DNA from: DAIUFH01 sp036844705
GTDB lineage: Bacteria > Bacillota > Clostridia > Tissierellales > Tissierellaceae
Length of the DNA stretch: 8,357 bases
NCBI GenBank assembly: GCA_036844705.1
Contig: DAIUFH010000085.1
Span: forward strand, 1-8,357
Reading direction: 5' to 3'
Shown: positions 1 to 5,581 of the stretch, piece by piece
How positions within the stretch are numbered: the first letter of the stretch is position 1
Layout of the letters: every line of letters starts with the position of its first letter
The notes under the pieces: model-generated
What the model was told of the DNA's origin: nothing
What the model saw: only the letters and a program-made list of their open reading frames with translations
Database searches by the model: none
Position numbers and translations under genes: made by a program

Positions 1-56
1 ATATTTATGCATATAATATATTTCTGAAATTTGTAAGAATAACTTGTAACTTTTAC

Positions 57-322
57 TTACTATTCACAGTACTTTAAATTGTATAAAATCGAAAAATGAT
101 AAAAACACACACTCACGGTTTCGGAGATGAATAATTCTATAGCTCATTCCAGACAAAAATCCTACATCTTTCAATTCCCCTAGTGGTCTATCTTTAGGGA
201 CATGAAAGCTGCTTAACGGATTTTTATCTTCCATTCACTAAGAATTATAGTCACTCCTGCAAATGTTCCCTTAGAATTTTTATCATTTTTCTTTATCTGC
301 TGTGATTAACTGTGAATAGTAA
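57..322. repeat. 14-bp perfect inverted repeat bounding a 266-bp gene-poor segment
   Basis: TTACTATTCACAGT at 57-70 is the exact reverse complement of ACTGTGAATAGTAA at 309-322; the match stops at both edges. The enclosed DNA carries no recognisable gene. On the minus strand an open frame of 56 codons runs from an ATG at 234 to a TGA at 64-66 that lies inside the left repeat; it has no ribosome binding site at a usable distance and I do not recognise the peptide. A second minus-strand frame upstream of it is open for about 30 codons. The layout would suit a small non-autonomous mobile element or a decayed gene, but both are inference. The rest of 1-360 shows only AT-rich DNA, including an A7T8 tract at 338-352 that may help the promoter at 361 as an UP-like element. 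Confidence 0.45.
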
Positions 323-360
323 CATTTTTAACAAAATAAAAAAATTTTTTTTAAAAACCA

Positions 361-389
361 TTGACAGTAAGTCAAATTTGTATTAGAAT
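361..389 (+). promoter_or_regulatory. Promoter of the metNIQ operon
   Basis: A perfect -35 box TTGACA (361-366) is followed after exactly 17 bp by TAGAAT (384-389), a one-mismatch -10 box. An A/T tract lies just upstream (338-352). Transcription would start near 396, about 14 nt before the first stem of the SAM riboswitch, which fits a leader transcript controlled by that riboswitch. Confidence 0.85.
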
Positions 390-409
390 GAATTCTAAAT
401 TAATAAAAG

Positions 410-511
410 CTCTTATCAAGAGAGGTGGAGGGAATGGCCCGATGAAACCCAGCAACCTGTGTACATGCACAAGGTGCTAATTCCAACGACTTAGTCGAAA
501 GATAAGAGAGG
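410..511 (+). promoter_or_regulatory. SAM-I (S-box) riboswitch
   Basis: This leader RNA binds S-adenosylmethionine and turns off the methionine transport genes downstream. The P1 helix is CTCTTATC (410-417) with GATAAGAG (501-508), a perfect 8-bp match. Between them are the conserved S-box blocks: the GGTGGAGGGA stretch, GGCCC, GATGAAACCCAGCAACC, the P3 arm, GGTGCTAATTCC, and a P4 hairpin CGAC-TTA-GTCG. The 3' strand of P1 can instead pair with 519-529: GATAAGAGAGG (501-511) matches CCTCTTTTATC over 11 bp with one G-U pair. That antiterminator uses the left arm of the terminator at 518-536. So bound SAM should keep P1 closed and allow termination, and low SAM should let transcription enter metN. 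Family membership is clear by motif; the switch logic is inferred from pairing. Confidence 0.96.
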
Positions 512-517
512 ACGGCC

Positions 518-541
518 GCCTCTTTTATCGAGAGGCTTTTT
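518..541 (+). terminator. Riboswitch-controlled intrinsic terminator
   Basis: GCCTCT (518-523) pairs with AGAGGC (531-536) around a 7-nt loop and is followed by a T run (537-541, then ATTTT). Its left arm is shared with the antiterminator helix 501-511/519-529, so the two structures exclude each other. It is the expression platform of the SAM riboswitch. Confidence 0.93.
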
Positions 542-564
542 TATTTTATAAAGGAGTGCTTCAA

Positions 565-1572
565 TTGATTCAGATACAAAATCTTTCGAAAGATTATATA
601 AGCAATAATAATATTTTAACCGCTGTAAAAAATGTTAACCTTCATATTAAAAAAGGTGAAATATTTGGAATCATCGGACTTAGCGGTGCTGGTAAATCAA
701 CTCTAATTAGATGTATCAATAGATTGGAGGAACCAACACAAGGTAAAATATTTATTGATGGTGTAGACATTACCTCTCTAGATAAGAAATCCCTAAGATT
801 AATGAGAAAAGAAATAGGAATGATTTTTCAACATTTTAACCTACTATCTCAAAAAACAGTGTATGAAAACATAGCATTTCCATTGAAATTAGAAAGTAAA
901 AATAGAAATGAAATTGATAAGAGGGTTAATGAATTATTAAACTATGTAGATTTATCTGATAAAAAGGATTCATATCCTAGTCAGCTAAGTGGTGGGCAAA
1001 AACAACGTGTTGCAATTGCAAGATCTATTGCTAACTCACCAAAGATTCTTTTAAGTGATGAAGGTACTTCTGCCTTAGATCCAAAGACTACAAAATCCAT
1101 ATTATCTTTATTAAACAAAATAAGAAATGAATTAGGTATTACTATCGTAATGATTACTCACCAGATGGAAGTAGTTAAAGAAATCTGTGACAGAGTTGCT
1201 ATTATGGAAGATGGAGAAGTTGTAGAATCAAACACCGTTGAGAATATATTTAAAGAGCCTAAAACAAAGACTGCAAAAAGCTTTATTGATTCTATAAGTA
1301 GCAGTGTTGAAGAAGAAATTATAAACCCAAATGACTTTAAAGGAAAGCTTATCAGATTGAGCTTCTTAGGCGATAGTGCAAAAAAGCCAATAGTATCATG
1401 GATTATTAAGAACTTCAATATTGATATCAATATATTATCAGGAAATATAAATAAATTACAGCTTAGTAATGTTGGTCATCTAATTCTGGAATTAATCGGG
1501 GATGAAGATGAAATCAACAGAGCATTGCATTATTTAGAAGACAATGAAAATGTACATGTGGAGGTGATATAA
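565..1572 (+). CDS. metN: Methionine ABC transporter, ATP-binding protein MetN
   Basis: This is the ATPase of the D/L-methionine importer MetNIQ, acting on the inner face of the membrane. I set the start at TTG 565, giving 335 residues, because AAGGAG at 551-556 sits 8 nt before it. A GTG in frame at 556 overlaps that Shine-Dalgarno and is unlikely. Visible motifs are Walker A GLSGAGKST (38-46), the Q-loop Gln89, the signature LSGGQKQR (141-148), Walker B with Asp165 and catalytic Glu166, the D-loop SALD (169-172) and switch His199. Walker B reads DEGTSALDP where most relatives have DEATSALDP. From about residue 258 to the end is the small NIL domain of MetN proteins, which in characterised members binds methionine and inhibits transport. 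The stop TAA shares one base with the metI ATG. Expression is set by the upstream SAM riboswitch. Confidence 0.96.
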   Translation: MIQIQNLSKDYISNNNILTAVKNVNLHIKKGEIFGIIGLSGAGKSTLIRCINRLEEPTQGKIFIDGVDITSLDKKSLRLMRKEIGMIFQHFNLLSQKTVYENIAFPLKLESKNRNEIDKRVNELLNYVDLSDKKDSYPSQLSGGQKQRVAIARSIANSPKILLSDEGTSALDPKTTKSILSLLNKIRNELGITIVMITHQMEVVKEICDRVAIMEDGEVVESNTVENIFKEPKTKTAKSFIDSISSSVEEEIINPNDFKGKLIRLSFLGDSAKKPIVSWIIKNFNIDINILSGNINKLQLSNVGHLILELIGDEDEINRALHYLEDNENVHVEVI

Positions 1573-2213
1573 TGGCTGAATTAGTTATACCTTCCCTATT
1601 ACAAACACTTTATATGGTATTTTTCTCAACTGTATTTTCCATACTAATAGGTTTTCCTCTAGGAATCCTTTTGGTAATAACGGAAAAAGGCAATATTTGG
1701 GAGAAGCCAATTTTAAATAATGTGCTAAATAGTATTATAAATTTATTAAGATCCTTTCCATTCTTAATATTGATGATTTTATTGTTTCCACTATCAAAAC
1801 TTATTATTGGAAAAACAATTGGTACTACAGCAACAATTGTTCCACTGTCTATAGCAGCAGCACCATTTGTAGCTAGAGTTATGGAAAGCAGTTTAAAAGA
1901 AGTAGATAGAGGTGTGATTGAATTAAGCCTTTCCATGGGAGCAACTACCCCTCAGATTATTACAAGGGTATTGATTCCAGAAGCCCTGCCTTCAATTATT
2001 TTAGGTATAACACTTACAATAATCAATATAATTGGATATTCAGCAATGGCTGGCTCTATTGGCGGCGGCGGATTGGGAGATTTAGCAATCCGATTTGGAT
2101 TATACAGATTTCAAACAAATGTTATGGTAATAGCAGTAATCATAATAATTATATTGGTACAATCAGTGCAATTTGTAGGAAATACAATATCAGCAAAATT
2201 AAATAAAAAATAA
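1572..2213 (+). CDS. metI: Methionine ABC transporter, permease protein MetI
   Basis: This is the membrane subunit of the MetNIQ methionine importer; two copies would form the pore. The 213-residue length is typical of MetI. Hydrophobic segments lie at roughly residues 7-37, 52-80, 86-105, 138-165 and 183-203, consistent with five membrane spans. The cytoplasmic coupling loop that docks on MetN is visible at about 117-140, with the conserved Gly123 and the end ALP (138-140), although the usual EAA at its head reads ELS. The glycine-rich GSIGGGGLGD (161-170) is characteristic of the family. The start ATG overlaps the metN stop by one base and follows GGAGGTGA at 1560-1567, so the two genes are probably translationally coupled. 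Identification rests on family motifs and operon position. Confidence 0.95.
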   Translation: MAELVIPSLLQTLYMVFFSTVFSILIGFPLGILLVITEKGNIWEKPILNNVLNSIINLLRSFPFLILMILLFPLSKLIIGKTIGTTATIVPLSIAAAPFVARVMESSLKEVDRGVIELSLSMGATTPQIITRVLIPEALPSIILGITLTIINIIGYSAMAGSIGGGGLGDLAIRFGLYRFQTNVMVIAVIIIIILVQSVQFVGNTISAKLNKK

Positions 2214-2227
2214 CTGGAGGAATATAA

Positions 2228-3085
2228 ATGAAAAAAATATTATCATTAGTTCTAATTTCAATATTATCATTATCACTTTTAGTAGGTTGTGCTCCTAAAG
2301 CTGAGACTCCTGCTAGTAATACAGATGAAACTCCTGCTAATAACACAACCGACACACCAGATGAACCTGTAGAAATAAAAATTGGTGTTTCACCGGAACC
2401 ACATAGCAAATTAGTTTCTCTTGTAGCTGATGAGTTAGAAAAAGAAGGAATCAAGATTAAACTAATTGAATTTACTGATTATGTTAAACCAAATCATGCA
2501 TTAGCAGATGGTGAAATAGATGCAAACTTCTTTCAACACAAACCATATTTTGATGATTTCATAGCTAAGGAAGGACTTGACCTAGTATCAATAGGTAATG
2601 TACATGTCGAACCAATGGCTTTATATGCAAATGGCATTGATTCTCTTGATGATTTACCAGAAGGTGCAGAAATAGCCATCCCTAACGATACAGTAAATGG
2701 TGGTAGAGCATTGTTACTTCTTGAAGCTAACGGATTGATTAAGCTTAAGGAAGGTGCTGGCTTGGAAGCTACAGAAAAAGATATTGCTGAAAACCCAAAG
2801 AATATTAAATTTACTGCACTAGAAGCAGCAACACTTCCAAGAGTTTTAGGAGAAATTGATGGTGCTGTAATTAATGGTAATTACGCATTAGAAGCTGGAC
2901 TTAACCCAGTTGAAGATGGTCTTGTAGTTGAAGGCAAAGATTCTCCTTATGCAAATATCGTAGCAGTAAGAGAAGGAGAAGAAAATGAAGAAAAGTTTGT
3001 TAAGCTTATGGAAGCTTTGCAATCAGATGAAATTAAAACTTATATTGAAGAAAATTATAACGGTGGAGTTGTCCCAGCGTTCTAG
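2228..3085 (+). CDS. metQ: Methionine-binding lipoprotein MetQ (NlpA family)
   Basis: This is the extracellular, membrane-anchored receptor that delivers methionine to MetNI. The 285-residue product begins with a lipoprotein signal peptide and a lipobox LVGC with the lipidated cysteine at 21. A Thr/Pro/Asn/Asp-rich linker (about 22-46) tethers the folded domain. The rest matches the NlpA/MetQ fold, with an early IKIGVSPEPHS strand, a QHKPYFDDF block, and NGGRALLLLEANGLIKL, which is strongly conserved in the family. The gene follows metI by 14 bp with a TGGAGGAA ribosome binding site at 2215-2222, 5 nt before the ATG. As in other Firmicutes the receptor gene is last. Related NlpA proteins can bind other amino acids or peptides, but the SAM riboswitch upstream makes methionine by far the most likely ligand. 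No standard hairpin terminator directly follows the stop; a repeat-rich segment does. Confidence 0.95.
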   Translation: MKKILSLVLISILSLSLLVGCAPKAETPASNTDETPANNTTDTPDEPVEIKIGVSPEPHSKLVSLVADELEKEGIKIKLIEFTDYVKPNHALADGEIDANFFQHKPYFDDFIAKEGLDLVSIGNVHVEPMALYANGIDSLDDLPEGAEIAIPNDTVNGGRALLLLEANGLIKLKEGAGLEATEKDIAENPKNIKFTALEAATLPRVLGEIDGAVINGNYALEAGLNPVEDGLVVEGKDSPYANIVAVREGEENEEKFVKLMEALQSDEIKTYIEENYNGGVVPAF

Positions 3086-3092
3086 TTAGTTA

Positions 3093-3127
3093 AGAGTTAA
3101 GAACTAAGAAGTAAGAACTAAGAGTTA
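3093..3127. repeat. Five tandem 7-bp repeats after metQ
   Basis: Five adjacent heptamers read AGAGTTA, AGAACTA, AGAAGTA, AGAACTA, AGAGTTA, all fitting AGA-N-N-TA. Related AGTTA units run back to the metQ stop codon. The array begins 7 bp after the stop. The order of the units is symmetric (first equals fifth, second equals fourth). No function is evident. Simple arrays like this mutate by slippage and often lie beside dispersed repeats; here they adjoin the inverted-repeat element at 3140. Confidence 0.7.
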
Positions 3128-3139
3128 AAACATTGAAAC

Positions 3140-3331
3140 ATTAAACCCGAGATCCTTCGAAAGCAATGATTATACTGTCCATCTCAGGATGACATATGTA
3201 GGCAATGATTATGCTGCACGTTTCAGGATGACATATGTAGGCAATGATTATACTACGCATCTTAAATAATACGGCTGATATTTACTGCAAAAAAGTCATT
3301 CTGAGCACAAGCGAAGAATCTCGGGTTTAAT
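3140..3331. repeat. 192-bp element with nested inverted repeats (possible dispersed repeat/MITE)
   Basis: The ends ATTAAACCCGAGATCCTTCG (3140-3159) and CGAAGAATCTCGGGTTTAAT (3312-3331) are inverted copies with 19 of 20 positions matching. Further in, CTCAGGATGAC (3183-3193) is an inverted copy of GTCATTCTGAG (3295-3305) with one mismatch. The right arm alone thus reads as a compact GAGATTCTTCG...CTCAGAATGAC motif, while in the left arm the same two blocks are pushed apart by extra sequence. Motifs of this kind are, to my recollection, scattered through intergenic DNA of several bacterial groups; I cannot search here. No transposase or other gene lies inside. It could fold into a long transcript hairpin after metQ and end that operon, which is inference. 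Confidence 0.7.
3163..3272. repeat. 39-bp direct repeats, two full copies and one partial
   Basis: Unit one (3163-3201) and unit two (3202-3240) are adjacent and match at 34 of 39 positions. A third copy starts at 3241 with the same first 14 bases, GCAATGATTATACT, and diverges after about 22 bases. Each full unit holds CAGGATGACATATGTAG, which includes the CAGGATGAC block that pairs with the right arm of the surrounding inverted-repeat element. There are no unrelated spacers between copies, so this is not a CRISPR array. It looks like internal duplication inside the larger element. Confidence 0.8.
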
Positions 3332-3380
3332 TTTGAATTGTGAATTATAAATTGGTTACAATAACCATGGAGGTGTTATT

Positions 3381-3641
3381 ATGGTTAAGCGAAAAAATTA
3401 TGATTCACCATTCGATAAGGAAGAACACAATAGTTTTGAACTCGAAAATATTTTTGATTCGGAGTCTCTTCAAAATACAGAATTCACCGATGAATTTTAT
3501 GATTATCTGCCAAGCCAAATGATGCCTAGTTATCCTACGCATCTATGGAATTCTTCATTTTTGGCATCTAGCTCAGATAAAGAATCAGATGAAGAAAGCG
3601 AGGCTTATAAACAATTTAAAGATATAGAAGGTCTAGAATAG
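3381..3641 (+). CDS. Acidic 86-residue protein of unknown function
   Basis: I do not recognise this protein. The start is well supported: GGAGGTG at 3369-3375 lies 5 nt before the ATG, and an efficient terminator follows the stop by 25 bp, so it is probably a real monocistronic gene. The product has no signal peptide, membrane segment or cysteine. It starts basic (MVKRKNY), then is rich in Asp, Glu and Ser, with an aromatic central patch FYDYLPSQMMPSYPTHLW (about 39-56) and an acidic Ser-rich tail containing SSSDKESDEESE. This composition suggests a small, partly disordered soluble protein. TTGAAT (3333-3338) and TACAAT (3357-3362), 18 bp apart, could be a promoter but would give a leader of only about 12 nt. 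It stands between the repeat element and a convergent lipoprotein gene, which says nothing firm about its role. Confidence 0.72.
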   Translation: MVKRKNYDSPFDKEEHNSFELENIFDSESLQNTEFTDEFYDYLPSQMMPSYPTHLWNSSFLASSSDKESDEESEAYKQFKDIEGLE

Positions 3642-3666
3642 AGCAATAAGCTATATATATGTAAAT

Positions 3667-3695
3667 AAAAAAGGTAGATAAACTCTACCTTTTTT
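3667..3695. terminator. Bidirectional terminator between convergent genes
   Basis: AAAAAAGGTAGA (3667-3678) and TCTACCTTTTTT (3684-3695) form a perfect 12-bp inverted repeat with a 5-nt loop. The A run before and T run after make it a usable intrinsic terminator in both directions, for the acidic protein gene on the plus strand and for the lipoprotein on the minus strand. The lipoprotein stop codon (3696-3694) overlaps the edge of the hairpin. Confidence 0.92.
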
Positions 3696-4398
3696 ATATG
3701 GTCCATTGGTCATGGATTATTCCTACCAGATACCAACTACCATTGTCATTTTCAAATACAAGTCTTAAACTCTTCCAATCCATTCCCTCAAACTGCGGGT
3801 TGGAACCAGTAAAATGAAATTCTATAAATTCTCCATTTGGATAGACATCACTAATATTGTTTACTGTATTGCCCTTTCCTATCATTAGGTTATTCCCTAT
3901 TATATGTGGATTTGCAAAATCCTGATCATAAACAAATTTATTGTAGTAATCACCAAATGTCAAATCTATAGGGTCTCCTGTCCCATCATAACTCCCCCAT
4001 GTATAAATATTCGTATCATTTAAAAGATTATTTATCTGAGTAGAACTAAATAGTTGATTATTATCTTCCTCGATATAACCATAAGGCGAAAATCTTAATC
4101 CATTATCTGGATGAACATATTCAGATAATGCCTTTATATCTTTATTCTTCAATAATTGAACTACATCAAACGCGGTTTCTATAAGACTGTCATTTTGCCA
4201 ATTTTGATTACCAAGATTCTCTTCCAACTCAATTATCCTGTCTTCAAGCTCCTTTTTCTCTTGTTCCAGATGTCCTATTATTTCATTTTTAGCAGTAAGC
4301 TCCTCCTCTAGTCCCTTATCAGTTGTCTGAGTACAACCAGATATAATTAACGCAATTATAATTGTTAACATACTATATTGAATTATATTTCTTTTCAT
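3694..4398 (-). CDS. Lipoprotein of unknown function with coiled coil
   Basis: A 234-residue predicted lipoprotein anchored to the outer face of the membrane. The signal peptide ends in the lipobox ISGC with lipidated Cys22. A Glu/Lys/Leu-rich stretch at about 28-63 is probably a coiled coil. The folded part follows, with blocks EYVHPDNGLRFSPY (about 93-106), WGSYDGTGDPI, MDWKSLRLVFE and a conserved-looking end GSWYLVGIIHDQWTI. From memory, uncharacterised lipoproteins of Bacilli and Clostridia share YVHP-RFSPY and WYLVGIxHxQWTI; an NTF2-like fold is plausible but not shown. The start has AAGGAG (4413-4408) 9 nt before the ATG, and a promoter lies upstream at 4460-4432. The gene stands alone and ends at a terminator shared with its convergent neighbour. 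Function unknown. Confidence 0.88.
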   Translation of the reverse strand: MKRNIIQYSMLTIIIALIISGCTQTTDKGLEEELTAKNEIIGHLEQEKKELEDRIIELEENLGNQNWQNDSLIETAFDVVQLLKNKDIKALSEYVHPDNGLRFSPYGYIEEDNNQLFSSTQINNLLNDTNIYTWGSYDGTGDPIDLTFGDYYNKFVYDQDFANPHIIGNNLMIGKGNTVNNISDVYPNGEFIEFHFTGSNPQFEGMDWKSLRLVFENDNGSWYLVGIIHDQWTI

Positions 4399-4431
4399 AA
4401 AATCTACTCCTTAATTTTATTAACTTTTATA

Positions 4432-4460
4432 TATATACCCAATCTAGTTCAGATTATCAA
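4432..4460 (-). promoter_or_regulatory. Promoter of the minus-strand lipoprotein gene
   Basis: Read on the minus strand, TTGATA (4460-4455) is followed after 17 bp by TATATA (4437-4432), in an AT repeat that extends a few bases further. Transcription would start near 4425, about 27 nt before the lipoprotein ATG at 4398. Confidence 0.65.
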
Positions 4461-4522
4461 AAATCATCTTATTATGATTCCAATATGTTATTCATTCCAA
4501 GTTGAAATATTCAATTTTTATT

Positions 4523-4551
4523 TTGTCATTATTTTTTTAATTCAGTATATT
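4523..4551 (+). promoter_or_regulatory. Candidate promoter for the dapF-symporter unit
   Basis: TTGTCA (4523-4528), 17 bp, then TATATT (4546-4551). It lies immediately upstream of the lysA remnant, so a transcript from it would carry the remnant as part of its leader before dapF. The region is very AT-rich, which makes chance matches likely. Confidence 0.45.
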
Positions 4552-4576
4552 GTATATAAATATGTATTTTAATACT

Positions 4577-4702
4577 AATTATAGTAGGAATCCTGTTCCA
4601 TCCGTTGTATTAGTACACGAAGGAAAATCACAATTAATAGTAAAAAAACAGATTTACGAGGATATACTGAGAAATGATTTAATCCCAGAATCCTTAATAT
4701 AG
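4577..4702 (+). pseudogene. lysA: 3' remnant of lysA (diaminopimelate decarboxylase)
   Basis: This frame encodes about 41 residues that read as the C-terminal end of diaminopimelate decarboxylase, the last enzyme of lysine synthesis. It includes NYSRNPVPSVVLV, then EGKSQLIVKK, then YEDILRNDLIPE. In LysA proteins this end reads NYNR-x-P-R-P-x-x-V-x-V, then a Gly-containing turn, L-x-x-R/K-R/K-E-x-YEDI. The stop is TAG at 4700-4702. The frame is open back to a stop at 4538-4540 but the resemblance ceases near 4577, and the catalytic barrel (about 370 residues in full-length enzymes) is missing. An ATG at 4562 could open a 46-codon frame but has no ribosome binding site. The remnant ends 18 bp before dapF, so I infer an ancestral lysA-dapF pair whose first gene was deleted. 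The recognition rests on memory of the family. Confidence 0.78.
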
Positions 4703-4720
4703 CTTTTAGGAGATGAATTT

Positions 4721-5581
4721 ATGGAATTTACAAAAATTCAAGGAGTTGGAAATGACTTTATAATATTAAACAATATGAAATTAGGACTAAGTACAGATAA
4801 ATTCCCATACATTGCCAGAAAACTTTGTAAGAGAAAAACATCAATTGGTGCTGATGGTCTTATAATAGTTGATTTTCCGAATGGCAGTTCTGATTTTAAA
4901 ATGATATTTTTTAATTCCGATGGCAGTTTAGGAGAAATGTGCGGTAATGGTGCTAGATGTATTGCCAGATACGCATATATAAATGACATAGCTCCCAAAA
5001 AAATGACATTTGAAACTACTGCTGGAGTTGTATCGGCTGAAATATTAGAAAACAGACAGGTTAAAGTAAAATTAAATAACCCTTCAATAATAAGATTAAA
5101 TTATAATATTGAAATTGATAAAATAATCTATGAATGCTCTTATGTAGAACTTGGAAATCCTGGAATACCTCATTTAGTAGTAAAATATCCAAGTTTGAAA
5201 GAAACAGAAGAAGCTGAAATTTTCCAGTTAGGAAAATTTTTAAGGTACTATAAGGAATTGCCTAAAGGAGCAAATGTAAATTTCTATGATATTTTAGATG
5301 AAAACACAGTTATTGTAAAAACTTATGAAAGAGGAGTTGAGGACTTTACACTTGCATGTGGTACGGGTTCAGCATCTACAGCTTTAGCTCTTCAATTAAA
5401 AAAATGTGTGAAAGAAAATTATACGAAAATAGTTGTACCAGGAGGTGAACTGTTTATAGAAATTGAAATAAAAGATGAAACAATACAGAGTTTATATTTA
5501 ATAGGTGATACAAATATTGTTGCTATTGGTAATGTAATTGATGAAGATTTAATTGGAAAATGGAAGGATGTGTATATATGA
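4721..5581 (+). CDS. dapF: Diaminopimelate epimerase DapF
   Basis: DapF converts LL- to meso-diaminopimelate without a cofactor, feeding peptidoglycan and lysine synthesis in the cytoplasm. The 286-residue length is normal. Both catalytic cysteines are present in the two mirrored half-domains: Cys74 in MCGNGARC (73-80) and Cys213 in ACGTGS (212-217). Other family positions include Asn11 in GVGNDF, Asn65 in FFNSDGS, and Glu203-Arg204 in YERG. Two spots differ from the usual pattern: GNPGIPH (146-151 area) where many members have GNPH, and EDFTLACG where GETLACG is usual. Some DapF relatives are racemases of other amino acids, so activity on diaminopimelate is likely but not certain. GGAG at 4709-4712 lies 8 nt before the ATG. 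A lysA tail lies just upstream, and the stop overlaps the start of a symporter gene by 4 bp. Confidence 0.87.
   Translation: MEFTKIQGVGNDFIILNNMKLGLSTDKFPYIARKLCKRKTSIGADGLIIVDFPNGSSDFKMIFFNSDGSLGEMCGNGARCIARYAYINDIAPKKMTFETTAGVVSAEILENRQVKVKLNNPSIIRLNYNIEIDKIIYECSYVELGNPGIPHLVVKYPSLKETEEAEIFQLGKFLRYYKELPKGANVNFYDILDENTVIVKTYERGVEDFTLACGTGSASTALALQLKKCVKENYTKIVVPGGELFIEIEIKDETIQSLYLIGDTNIVAIGNVIDEDLIGKWKDVYI

Noticed and set aside
338..352. A7T8 palindrome as a terminator
   Set aside because: It has no GC stem and sits just upstream of a strong -35 box; an UP-like promoter element is more likely.
1158..1430. Antisense open frame inside metN, and similar ones inside metI, dapF and the symporter gene
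   Set aside because: They have no ribosome binding sites or recognisable content and mirror the codon pattern of real genes on the other strand.
3163..3272. Direct repeats resembling a CRISPR array
   Set aside because: The 39-bp units abut with no spacers between them, the third copy is partial, and no cas genes are near.
3340..3522. A 60-codon frame overlapping the acidic small protein in another frame
   Set aside because: The alternative frame starting at 3381 has a strong GGAGGTG site at the right distance and ends near a terminator; this one has neither.
4378..4572. A 64-codon plus-strand open frame over the lipoprotein start and promoter
   Set aside because: It has no ribosome binding site, overlaps the start of a well-supported minus-strand gene, and codes for a low-complexity Ile/Tyr/Phe-rich chain expected from AT-rich DNA.
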